DNA of 64,000 nucleotides. Source: Morinoia aosen. Its lineage: Eukaryota > Arthropoda > Malacostraca > Amphipoda > Talitridae. Below the pieces are notes generated by a model that had not been told where the DNA came from, did not search any database, and was given only the letters and a program-made list of their open reading frames with translations. Location: contig CM059579.1 of assembly GCA_030386875.1 (NCBI GenBank), positions 16,898,484-16,962,483 of the forward strand, written 5' to 3'. Made by a program: the position numbers and the translations under genes. Positions 12,478-23,449 of this stretch are shown piece by piece (positions within the stretch are counted from its first letter, which is position 1; every line of letters begins with the position of its first letter).

Positions 12478-12668
12478 ATAATATTGAAATCTTCTGTATA
12501 TTTGTGCTTTGATTTTAAACTTTCGCCGTTGAAGGCTTGCTGCAACAGGTTTTCCTAAGATGGTCGAGGGTTTGTACATAATTTAAAACTCGTAGCGCAC
12601 ATCGTTACTTTTCTAACACGAACTATGAGTTGAAGCTTATTAAAAAATTAGTTTTATTCCAGTTACAC
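12478..12668. repeat. Direct repeat copy 2 (pairs with 11101-11288)
   Basis: Diverged same-orientation copy of 11101-11288 with small indels and scattered substitutions, ending at the same 'ttttattccag'. Confidence 0.85.
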
Positions 12669-12717
12669 AGCATAGGATCTGTAAGCCGCTTGCTTTCTAT
12701 TACACTTGGCCTTCAAT

Positions 12718-12972
12718 GAGCATTATGTTACACCTGAGTGTGTGAATGACCTATAACACCTGGCTTCTCTTGAACGATCTGTTGTGATCGGCTTCTTTTG
12801 AATGAGCTGTTACTCTTGGCTTCTCTTGAACGATCTGTTACTTTTGGCTCCTCAATAACGATCTGTTACTCTTGGCTCCTCGTGAACGATCGGTTACACT
12901 TGACTCCTCCTAGAACGATCTGTTACGCTAGACTTCGCCTTAACGATTTGTTAAACTCGACTTCACTTGGCC
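12718..12972. repeat. ~28-bp minisatellite, degenerate
   Basis: The phrase 'gaacgatctgttac' followed by 'tcttggcttctctt' recurs every ~28 bases, with at least seven recognisable units. It drifts toward both ends. The plus-strand open frame starting at 12798 is a by-product. Confidence 0.85.
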
Positions 12973-13600
12973 CAAGAGATTGGCCCTGCTACTTCAGCGT
13001 CGTTGATAACATTACTGAGCGGAGCTTGGGTGAACATTTTCAGCTTATCTTCCCACTGACGACTTATTTATTAAGAAGATCGTTAGATTTTATGACGTAC
13101 CAATTTTTGGCAACCTTTTACTAATCCAGCTAATAGAAAGCACGCCTCAACTAAGGCGAAATTGAAGGGGATTTTTTACTCACGTGTAAAAAATGACCTG
13201 CGTGCAGAATTGAATATCGAGCCCCGAATAGTAGATACTAAGAGGCAAAGGCACAAGAAAAGTTCCTCCACTATGGTAGCAATAAATCTTCCTCTGAAGA
13301 AGCCACTTTCTCTTCAAGTATCAAAAGCAATCTGATCTTATACTTTCTCGAGTGTAGCACTAAAAAATCGCACATTTTGCGATGTAACCAAGTTTATTAA
13401 TATATTTTTCAAGATATTCGTCTTTTTTCTCAGACAGTGCATTATAACGATAAATGAATGAAATAGTACATGAGATATGAAAACTTTGATGTCAGTCACT
13501 CTGAGAGTTCAAATAAACCGAGCGACTACGGGACACACAAGACAGTGGGGTAATGAACTATATTATCTAGATTGGGAAAGCGTTCTCCATAACTAATACG

Positions 13601-13831
13601 AGCTCTTTACTAACGAGTAGATCGATAAAAATGAGGGACTATAAGAATAAGAAACAAGTTTCTTCACGAAGGAGTAGATCGATGCAAATGAGGGACTATA
13701 AGAATAAGAAACAAGTCTCTTTACAAACGAGTAGATCGATACAAATGAGGGACTAGAAGAATAAGAAACAAGTTTCTTCACGTAGGAGTAGATCGATACA
13801 AATTAGGGACTAAAAGAACAAGAAGCAAGTT
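13601..13831. repeat. 57-bp tandem repeat, 4 copies
   Basis: 'GTAGATCGAT' recurs at 13617, 13674, 13731 and 13788, exactly 57 bases apart. Each unit also contains 'gagggactataagaataag'. Since 57 is 19 codons, the minus strand reads as a 19-residue peptide repeat (LVSYSYSPSF...). Without a start context or splice site I take this as non-coding. Confidence 0.9.
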
Positions 13832-14499
13832 CTAACGCACCAGCACAAAATATAGACCATCACAGTTACTTCGCTGGGAGTTTCTCTCGTTAGACCACCC
13901 ATCTGAAGGCGTGTTGAGTTGTTAGACTGGTTGTGCATCCACTCTAGGCAGTAATGGCGAAAACTTGACTTTATTTATGTAACCATCAACCATACGCATT
14001 GGAGGCCGACGTATTCTTAAAAATTAAGCCTACTTTCCAAAGCCGTTTGTCTTACAGCCCCTCAATGAGTAGGCGCTGCTCATTATTTCTATCAGACAGT
14101 ATAATGTTACGGCAATATTTTCGAACAGGCGTTTCTTGCTTTTAGCTTACAAAATAAAATATGGGTTTTGAAACCTGTGCTTCGATTTTAGCTTGCAAGT
14201 GCTAAGGGTTGTAGAACGACATCCAAAACCTCTGCATTGAATAACTTGGCAGCTCATAACTTTGGCACTTAATTAACACTTTTACTGATAAGGGACTCAC
14301 CGGTGGTCACTGAAGGGATTTCATATTGCTGCTGACCAGCCTGCAGGCACTAACTCGATTTTTATAAATATTTAATGAAAGCTAAATGACAGCAAAATCC
14401 AGTTTATGTTTGTCATTTTCAAAATTGCTTACTACAATTGACTTTTAATTGGAATTATATGTTGAACTTCAGGTAAACCCACCACAGTTAACGTGTTAA

Positions 14500-14868
14500 A
14501 ACTTCAGCTCCGGAGACCTTTGCGCTCAAAACCGCAGCATCTGAAATTTCGACACCTGAAATATCGACTTTTCAAACCTTAGTGTCCAAAACCTCGGCAC
14601 CTAAAACCTCTATGCCTAAAATCTTGGAACTTAAAGCAGTGATGTCTAAAACCTCAGCATCTAAACTAAATCGGTACCTAAAAATTCTACGTCTAAGATC
14701 TCGACATTTGAAAATTTCGGCACCCAAAACTTTAGCATCTGAAATCTCGACACCCAAAACATCTGTCCCTAAAACCTCGGTGCCCAAAAACTCGGCGTTA
14801 AAACAAGGCACCCAAAACCTCAAAACACAAAAACTTCGGCATCCAATTCTCGGCACCTAGAACTTCGA
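14500..14868. repeat. ~16-17-bp degenerate minisatellite
   Basis: Variants of 'aaaacctcggcacct' follow each other for about 370 bases with drifting sequence. Both strands carry long open frames here, as expected for a short stop-free unit. These are not genes. Confidence 0.85.
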
Positions 14869-17800
14869 CGCTTCCTAGCCTGAGCTTGCGGATGTGCGTG
14901 TTATCTGGCACTTAAAACACTGATAGACAGTTTTTGTGCTTTATTATTGAGACAGGCCATAAGAAGTGAAACATGAACTCATTGCTTACATAACGGCATC
15001 CACCACGAGAAAAGTTTCATGCAGATTACCCTCCAATAAAACAAAACAAAGTTTTTTAGTGGAAGAAATCAATTTAAAATTTTCATATAATTAGACACAT
15101 TTGTTTCGACATCTGTTAAACAACCATCTGTTAGTACTGTTAAACGACCACCTCATTTTCTTATATTGACGAGCGAATACCGGAGTATCTGATAGTGCGC
15201 CTGTTGTTCTTTTCACAAGTTTTTCGAACATCGGAGAATCAGATAGAACGTCTGCTGTCATCCTTAATCCTTTAAAGTCAGTATTTTTGTTCTCATATAA
15301 CCATGTCTACAACCGCCATCATTAAACTAGCTCTGGTATCAGGTAGTCACCGATATGGGCATAAGGGAAGAACTGCCCCTCGACAGTGAACTTCAAAGAA
15401 CGCATTTCGGGAATAAATTTAACGAGAAATATGGCATAATGAAGCTGTTTTTGAAAGAGGACCATATAGTCCTCGGGGGCATTAAAAGGTTACGAGTTCT
15501 CAAGACGAATATCGGGGTAGCGTACAATGTGTGCTCTCCTATATCACTTGACCTCTGAGGTTCCAGAAACAACTACAGAATTAAAATATTCGTACAACAA
15601 CCATTTTTGAAACAAACAGTTGATCTTATAGACAAAAATTGTGATTTTTATTCAGTCAAAACTAGAAATTAAGCTCAAATAATTTGAAGCTATAGTTTTA
15701 GGTGCACATGAGAATGATCTCTTCAGAAAGGAAAAAATTTAATCTTCCAAATACACCGTTTTAGTTCCAATGAATTTTTGATTTCAACACCAATAGAGCG
15801 AATATTCATTAGTTACTTACATAAAAACCACCAGTGTTCGGAAGTTGAAAACTTTAAATAGAGGCGATGAGAACACTAAATTAATAGACGCATTGAGAGC
15901 ACTGAATTGATTCTTGCTGCACAAGATTCGAAATTTGGTCGCAACTTTTAAGTCCAGTAATTTTTGTGCAAGCACCTGGTGAACAACCTACTGGTGCAGG
16001 TACACAAATCTGACACTCATTGGAACATAACGACTAACAGAACGTTTATTGCTAAAACTCAAGAGCGATTAAAAGTCAGCGTCCGCATTCGCGCAAGGGA
16101 GACAAGAAAATTTCTGTCTTTCTCTGCTCACTCCTGATATTCGTCGCTTGAGATTGGAATGGGTCGAGATCGAATCAATGAAGCTACATAAGTTGAATTA
16201 GGATTCATTGATAGTTTTCGCGTAGCACGCTCTAAATTAACTCATTTTCCAGTAGCGCATCCAAGTGCAGTGCTTCTGAATAATGATTATGTGAAGAACA
16301 TGCCCACGCATTTTTACTCAATTTGTGATAAGTATTCAAATGAAGGCAGTATAGTAAAAAAATGGAATCTAATAGGAACAGTAAAATGTTACTGAATAAA
16401 ATCACTACCTCTGTAGTAAAGTGTTATTCTGAGTACGAAACAGAGTTAATCAATCTTAATTTTTAGGAACATCTGTCTGTTCATCTTCATCTTGGATAAC
16501 GAGTTTTCTTAAACCAGTTTCTAAGACCTACATTCATTGTCCTTAATTTGTACGGCTTACTGTTGACTGATTGTTATTTTTCTGGCCTAAATAATCAGGT
16601 TTGACTAGTTTTGAAATCTTAATACTTGGCAATAAAAAGCACCATGGCGTTTGGCTTCCCTGCAGGAATGCTGTTTCTGCATGACCAAGTATTGTATAAT
16701 TCGGAGACGCTCAAAGTTAAGAATTCTGACCAGAAAAAAGCCTAATCTAGCATCTCTGCACTCGTTTAAAGTTCTTGATGTTGAAGAGGCTCTAGAGGAC
16801 TCTCGATGCAGAATATAGAGTTTTCTTCTAAAACATTTCATGTCAATAAAGAAGGATGTGCGAAACACAATTTTAAAGTAGGCCATGGATTTGACCATGA
16901 ACAATTCGGAAGTTGAGAATTTGCCGAGTATTTCAATAGTGAACGTGTTAGAAACGGCTTTCCTCGATAAACCATTTTTCGCATGCATTTGGTGTATTAT
17001 AGTTAGTAAGCTCTACTTTTACTTCATTCTGAAGTTGAAATGAAAAATCCTATTATTCATTTCAGAGGCTTAAGAAGAGAGAAGACCGACCTCAATATCG
17101 GAAAAAGATGACTTGAAACAATGAGTTTTTCGTGCTTCTTACTCGAGGAACTGAAAACCTGACCTAACTTTAGGGAAATTTTTCATCGTTAATGAGGTGA
17201 TGGTCGGCGAGACGAGGCGCTAAATCAGTAACAAAAATGATAAACGACAACTGGTATCAACGTCGCATTCAGTTCTTGAAATTTGGCACTCAGAGAAATC
17301 TGTGCGACTTCTTAAAAACTTGCCTTCGCTAAGCAAACCTCATACAAATGCTTTGGTCTCTAAGATTCTGGAAATGAATATTTTTGTCGCCCACGAACTG
17401 GTTTAACTTGCTGCAGAAAGTATAGTCAGCAAGAAGCTGAGGCATTTAGTTTGCGTGAGATACCTCAAAGAGTGTAGAAAAAGTAAAGGTCTCGCCCTCG
17501 ACAGCTTTCGATTTTTACCTCTGAGGTTTTGTGATCTTGATAAAAAATAAGAAAGTTTAGAATACAAGGGACCCAAGCCTAGATGCTCAGAGCAATAGAC
17601 TACAGCGCTGAGATCAGAAATGCATGGTAGAGTACAGGTTCGACAAAATCCAAGAGTTAATAATAACTCTAACATTATCATATCTATATTTATCCCACAA
17701 CCTAGTTCAACGATTAGGAATTATCACAATGGAAATGAATAAAAGAGAACGAAAAAAATACTCTATGTCAATTGATTTGTGAAACATGTTAAACTTATAC

Positions 17801-19511
17801 AAATGTGGTTTGGACATTCAGGGGTAAAGAGTTAAGATATTTGAATTATTTTCAAGTTAATCCTTACCACAAGAAGGCAATTTGCTGCTAAATAAATGTT
17901 TTAGATAGATGTATTGAACCCTATCATTCAAGACACTAACAGTACCACAACACTTAACACCACAAAGATGCAATAGTGATGCCAATTAGATCTGCGTATT
18001 TTAAAACTATGATACTGTGCCCTTTGCCTTAAATCAACTCGCTCGAAGTGAAAGGGAAAGTTCATATTTAGAGAGCATCCTAAAAACTATACGACTTCGG
18101 AGAAACTAGAGGTGGACGACGCCGGTTTTTCTGCGGTAGACACGACCGCGATTAGACCAAGAATTTAGACACTAGACCGCCACCGGTTTTCTGAACCTCA
18201 ACCAAAATTTACTTCGCTGAAGGGGCAATTTCTGTAGATTTTTGATGGATCCCTTAGAAATTGATGATGGAGATTCTAAGATGGTTGTGTAATTGGAGGC
18301 AGCCGTGTATTATGATACGTACTCATCACAACCATGATGCAGCTTATGTGATTTGTCATGAGCGACGGGTAATAAGTAAAAACTCACCCCTGTGAAAAAA
18401 CCCGCAATGCAAAATCGACTGTCATGGGTGAAGGGCAATAAATTTTTTTTTTTTCAAAATGAATGTTAAGAAGAAAAGAACGGTATGCGTTTCTCCACTC
18501 CGCTCTGCGGCCTAGATCGCTTATATTTTAGTTGTGAATTTAGTGCATACGCATAGCGCAACTTATTGGTTTCAAGAACCATGAATTTAGAAGATTTTTC
18601 ATGTAATTTTCAAATTTCTTTCCACGCCGAAGCGCTTTCATTGAACCTTACTCTGTTTCAGTGTAAAATAGCTAAATTATCATTCATAAATTTTTATTCA
18701 ATTATTTTAATTCAGAGCAGAGTTGAATTAGTATCAGCTAATGAGGCCGTGTTAGCCTGGATGATATTACTTCAAACATTCTTGGTTAATTTCTAATACC
18801 TTCAATATTCACTGGAGCACACACAGCAGCCTCTGCTGATTATAATTACGCACTCTAAAATAACACGAGGGATTTTAATCGCAACGTAACTCCAAAACCA
18901 TCAATATATTACGCAAGAAAAATTAATTTATCGCACGAGTGAACCCTTTGGAGAAAAATTAACGATTGCAATAAGAGATAATGCTCTCTGAACTGCATTA
19001 ATTTTCACTTGAATCTTCTTTTTAGAAAACCAGATGGCAACAAAAGTACAGAACTTTCGAAGATAATGAGTGTTTCACCAAAATCAGGATAAGCCAGTGA
19101 TGGATCAACTAACTTACTGATAACAGCTCAGCGAAGCCGCTTCACATATTTACTTAGGTAAATGAGTAAATAACTATGCTCTATTCAAATGGAATCTGCA
19201 TCTAATTTTAATTACAGTAGTTAAATGAATTTTAATTAAATTAAATTAATTTAATCCTGTTGAAGTGTAGTATTGTATACTGCGTACGATACTATGATAA
19301 ACTATAAAACGTTTGTTGAGTTTAATTCTTAAAAAAATTATGGTATCACGTCTATCTCTAGATAGGGTTATAGAAGTCGATTGCTCTCTTGAAGTGACGC
19401 ACGATTGCATAGAATTCCGAGAGTTCTTGTTATTAAAGTATCCTAGCAAGATTTTTGGCAGTTGTCATTCAAGACGATATTTCAAACAGCGTCAAAAGTG
19501 GGACGATCTAC
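14869..19511. other. Anonymous A+T-rich DNA
   Basis: No supported features. The longest frame (16605-16988, minus, 127 codons) has no recognisable motif, A+T-rich codon use like its flanks and no good acceptor. A frame at 17403-17681 (minus) is likewise unsupported. Confidence 0.4.
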
Positions 19512-19720
19512 TTTTACAAGCGGTAATTTAGAGGCTAATTTTACAAACGGCAATTCAGAGGATAATTTTATCTGAGGTAATTCAGAGGGTAATTTTACAA
19601 GCGGTAAATCAGAGGGTAATTCTACCAGCGGTAATTCAGAGGTTAACTTTATAAGCAACAATTCTCTTATAAGCGGTAATTCTCGGTAATTTAATTTTGC
19701 AAGCGGAAATTCTCTTATAC
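19512..19720. repeat. 27-bp minisatellite, about 7 copies
   Basis: Five successive 27-base units of the form 'ttttacaagcggtaattcag' plus 'agggtaa' are followed by two or three shortened ones. The array sits just upstream of the CpG-rich patch at 19.9-20.1 kb. Confidence 0.9.
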
Positions 19721-19889
19721 TACGTAACTCGCTGTTCCTTCAGACGCCCGCAGTTAGAGCGAGTGTAGTGTAGTCAGCAATGTATGCTTAATTAGAAACT
19801 ACACCGCGCACAATTCAGGGGACATAGTTCACCCTTCATTTCAGACCAGTTAAATGGGCGCATAATGCACAATCACGAACGCGGACAGT

Positions 19890-20110
19890 GAAACGGAGCT
19901 GCAGGACGTGCAGGTCTACGCAGTCCGCAATCGTCATGGCGCACCGCAGTCGCACACGACGACCACGTACGCCATGATTGAGCCGCTCGTGCGGCGAGCA
20001 TGTTGCCGTCCAATGAGCGTCACGCTTTTAATGCAAGCCAATAAGCGTCTTAGCCAAGGAACGTGCTCACCGCTTAACTTTCTCACGACTGCGACCGAGT
20101 AAAATTCGAT
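19890..20110. promoter_or_regulatory. CpG-containing patch with CCAAT motifs, possible promoter
   Basis: This ~220-bp block is much richer in G+C and CpG than its surroundings. It has two CCAAT motifs (cgtccaatgagc, aagccaataagc) about 30 bases apart. On the minus strand a donor-like GCG|gtgagc lies at about 20069. A promoter or first exon is possible. No TATA box or clear start codon supports a direction. The open frame at 19908-20102 may just reflect composition. Confidence 0.25.
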
Positions 20111-20179
20111 CTGAACTCTGGATCTCTCATCGTTCGTGGCGAAGGACGGCTACAATGGAAACTCGTGGAGGCTTTCGCT

Positions 20180-22884
20180 GGATACCGCCATTACGGTCTG
20201 TAGTCCCTGTTAAGCTCCCGAATTGATAGAGATCTGGACGCAGCGTGGGGGAAATCTAAGAAGAAAGCTTCCTGAGAACAATCACAACAATCATCTTGCA
20301 TCTGCGGCAGTTTCTCGAGCTGATATCGTTGCAAGTTTATAGCAAGGCACTGAGTGCGTCCAGAACCTTCTCGTAATTGTTATGTTTTGCATTACGTGAG
20401 CTTAAATTTTATGCGAGAATAGGGAAGCTAAGGCAATAATCAAAGTTACGACACTCTATTAGTCGTTGTGAAGTGAATTAGTTCCGTATTACTCCATAAG
20501 GGTGTAACAGGTACCGTAATATAAGCGTTTCATAAATTTAGACTATATTACATCTATTCAACTGAAAGATTTTCACGTCTCCTCCGCAGCCGCAATCCTT
20601 TTGTAGGTTAACTGTTGAGGACTTCGGATACTACATTCAATCTACATTCTTTATGCTACATTCTTTTAACCATTAAATGCGGTCATATCCTTCAGGGTTT
20701 GCTCGTCTTCTTTTGTTTTTGGAGTCAATAAATCATCGTAAGACTGTTACCGCTCAGCCTTAGCATGAGCTTCAAGGGTTTTGTGCAGAAGACCACACCG
20801 GCTTTTTGTGACCAAAATTTTCGAATTTAGCCTTCGTCGTTGAAAGTTTAGCCATAAGAGCACACAGCTTCTGAAAACCTTGCAGGGATACTGGACGCTG
20901 AGTGCTCTATCTGGTCAATTTTTTATAATAAATTAAAGAGTTTATGTTTTTTATCATAGCCAATCTGACAACGCCAGTTTAATAAAGACTAATGCTACTC
21001 ACATCTGCCGTCATACAGAGAAAACGAAGCCTACATAAATTTATACAGAGCACGTGATAAATCGCCAGAAAATTAAAAAAGCCACAACGTGAACATACCA
21101 GAGAAAATTTTCGACTCTCAAGATAAACGTTGACAATATTTCAACCTTAATTGAGGAAAAATATCCCGTAAAGAGATTAAATTAATTGGAATTGGTAAGA
21201 TAATAGCACCCGTAAAACACCAATGGCTTACGACCGGCACTAATTGCAAGTGTTCGAAGTCACCACTTTATCAACGAGTGAACTGGAAACACTGGAGGGC
21301 ACGTCGACCTGAATTCCTTTATCTGCACTTGATTATTTTTAATTGCACCGCTGGAAACGAAGGAACCAAGATAAACCTCAGGTCACAATAGTGTGACCTC
21401 ATCTAACGTTTGCCATTAAACTCCTGTGCTCGAGTAACTCATGATGTTTTTATTCCTATTCCATGCCCCAGAAGGCTCGGCAAAAGAACCATATGACATG
21501 AAACTAAGTATTGAGGTCAAGCGGTAGCGACTGAGTACGACGAAACTGTTCTCTATCTTTTTCTTGTAAAACGAACTTGTATCGTAAGTAAAATTTTAGA
21601 CATTTCATTGTCTGATTTCTTATGGAAAAGAAAATACCTTCAGTTTTGAAATGAATTTCCAACTTTCTATTAAAATGGCTTTCTGAGGTGGAACGGTAAA
21701 CTTCACTGCTGAGTCACTTGAGTATTTTCTCCACACCGAAAAATGTGGATTCTGGAGAAATAAAAGATTAAAATCACAGGAAATATTCTTGAGTTAGACA
21801 TTTGCTAAAGGGTTTAGTTATATTCATGAAGAATCAAAGGTTTTTCATATTTAATAAGATAGATAACAATCCACGACATCAGTATTTTATCGCTTGAATT
21901 TTCTCAGTAACTTTGACGATATGTCAACTGGTGGTGCACGTATATACACCCCAGCCTTTTGTATTTGCTAAAGCCATGGAAACCATCTTGTCACTCAAAA
22001 TCGAAAGCTCAAACTTCCCACGTTTGTGCTACGACAGCGGTTGGTAACTTCAGTAAGAAGCTCTTTTCCTCGGAGCTCTCCCTGTAGTCTTCACGAAACT
22101 CGGAGGTCGTTAAACGCAGGAGCCTAAAGGTTTCCACGGCTTTCTCTGAGGCCAACACCGACCGAAGTAACGGAAGATCGGAACGACCACTAACGATAGC
22201 ATTTGATGGACTCTCGCTCTATGGTTGGGAACTGGCTGAAGTGCTACACTCAACTTGTTGCTTGCAAGCGCGACCGTGCGCAAGTTTTTTAGGCCCTCAA
22301 CGGCTAACCTCAAAATGCCACTTATGTGCAACATTTAGATGACTAAATCGGACGAGTATGAGTGAATGTCTACGTAAATCAAATTTAATCCCTTATAAGG
22401 GATGCCACTGAGAGTATCGCGGAGTAAATAATGCAGGATTGTAGCACCAATCTCACGCGACGTTGACAGGATAAGAAATTGGAGAGAGCTAGACCCGTAG
22501 GCTGAAGTTGGTTTGGTGTGGTAAAAGAAGCGGATTCGCTGCCAAGCATAAATTTCGCTTAAAATCTATTTATGAACTGAAATTTTCTCTGGTCATATGT
22601 TCTAGCTGTTCACATTCGGATTGGTTCGATGGAGAAAAATGGCTCAAAGTGTGAGGTTTATAAATAGCTAAAATACATAACGAAGGCGCGCGGCAGTCGG
22701 AGTATTTTGAAGTTAACATGTGATACAAAATTTACTGATTTTGCTCAAAGTATAAAATGCACCAATGAATTTGGAACACCGCATTTTACCCACGGTTAGT
22801 GCTGATATTAAAAACAATGAAACATTTTACTCATGCAAAAGTTACGCATGAGAGATGAAATCTAAAGGGCAACTTTGTAGCTGT
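20180..22884. other. Anonymous DNA
   Basis: No supported gene. A G+C-richer patch at 22110-22334 is open on the minus strand, but I see neither splice borders nor a recognisable peptide. Confidence 0.4.
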
Positions 22885-23057
22885 AAAAAAATCTTTAATA
22901 ACTTTTGATACAATGAACGGATTTTTGAAAACAAAACGGCAAAAGAATCCTGAGATTTACATCTTTTTTTTTGATACAAACGTATTCATGAAACAACAGT
23001 CGAACTAAGAATCAGAGGACACAGTAAAGTTCATCCAGCTTTGAAACTGCCGCCAAG

Positions 23058-23168
23058 ATGACAAACTGGACAAAGGAACAATTAGCTTTCATAAGCACTG
23101 CATACTTCTCTAATGAAAGGAGCATAGTCCTAGTTCAGCAAAGTTTTAAGAGAGAGTACAACCGCTGA
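23058..23168 (+). pseudogene. Truncated helix-turn-helix (DUF4817-type) ORF, left arm
   Basis: Thirty-six codons from an ATG in good context (gccaagATG) read MTNWTKEQLAFISTAYFSN, then ERSIVLVQQSFKREYNR, then TGA in the central spacer. The pattern W-T-x-E-Q, then F, then S/N-E...Q-x-x-F-x-R fits the first two helices of the domain seen at the start of arthropod Tc1/mariner-like proteins. Known proteins of this type continue into a DDE transposase, which is missing. This is a remnant and is probably not functional. Confidence 0.7.
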
Positions 23169-23245
23169 GCTAGGACTATGTTCATTTTATTAGAGAAGTA
23201 TGCAGTGCTTATGAAAGCTAATTGTTCCTTTGTCCAGTTTGTCAT
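23135..23245 (-). pseudogene. Truncated helix-turn-helix (DUF4817-type) ORF, right arm
   Basis: This is the mirror copy of the ORF at 23058-23168. It has the same first 19 residues (MTNWTKEQLAFISTAYFSN), then diverges to KMNIVLAQRLYS and stops after crossing the spacer. The two copies differ near the centre, so they probably derive from slightly different parents or have drifted since the palindrome formed. Confidence 0.7.
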
Positions 23246-23449
23246 CTTGGCGGCAGTTTCAAAGCTGGATGAACTTTACTGTGTCCTCTGATTCTTAGTT
23301 CGACTGTTGTTTGATGAATACGTAGGTACCCAATAAGAAAGAGATATAAATCTCAGGATTCTTCTGCCGTTTTGTATTAAAAAATCCGTTCATTGTATCA
23401 AAAGCTATTAAAGATTTTTTTGATCCCGTATTTAAATAAATACCCTGTA

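Larger units (their letters stand above)
22885..23421. mobile_element. Foldback element: long inverted repeat with mirrored helix-turn-helix ORF
   Basis: The left arm 22885-23139 (~255 bp) and right arm 23164-23421 (~258 bp) are near-perfect reverse complements around a 24-base spacer. Each arm carries a short ORF starting MTNWTKEQLAFISTAYFSN, on + at 23058 and on - at 23245. This matches the N-terminal helix-turn-helix (Pfam DUF4817 type) on many arthropod Tc1/mariner-like proteins. The catalytic DDE part is absent. To the right the sequence continues to CCCGTATTTAAATAAATA and ends CCTGTA near 23449, which may be the true terminus (CAGGGTATTT... next to TA). It looks like two head-to-head copies of an element's 5' end, a non-autonomous foldback derivative. 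Confidence 0.85.

Noticed and set aside
14572..14860. 92- and 94-codon frames on opposite strands
   Set aside because: Both come from the 16-17-bp minisatellite.
16605..16988. 127-codon minus-strand frame
   Set aside because: A+T-rich codon use like the flanks, no acceptor or domain. A chance frame of this length is plausible in 64 kb.
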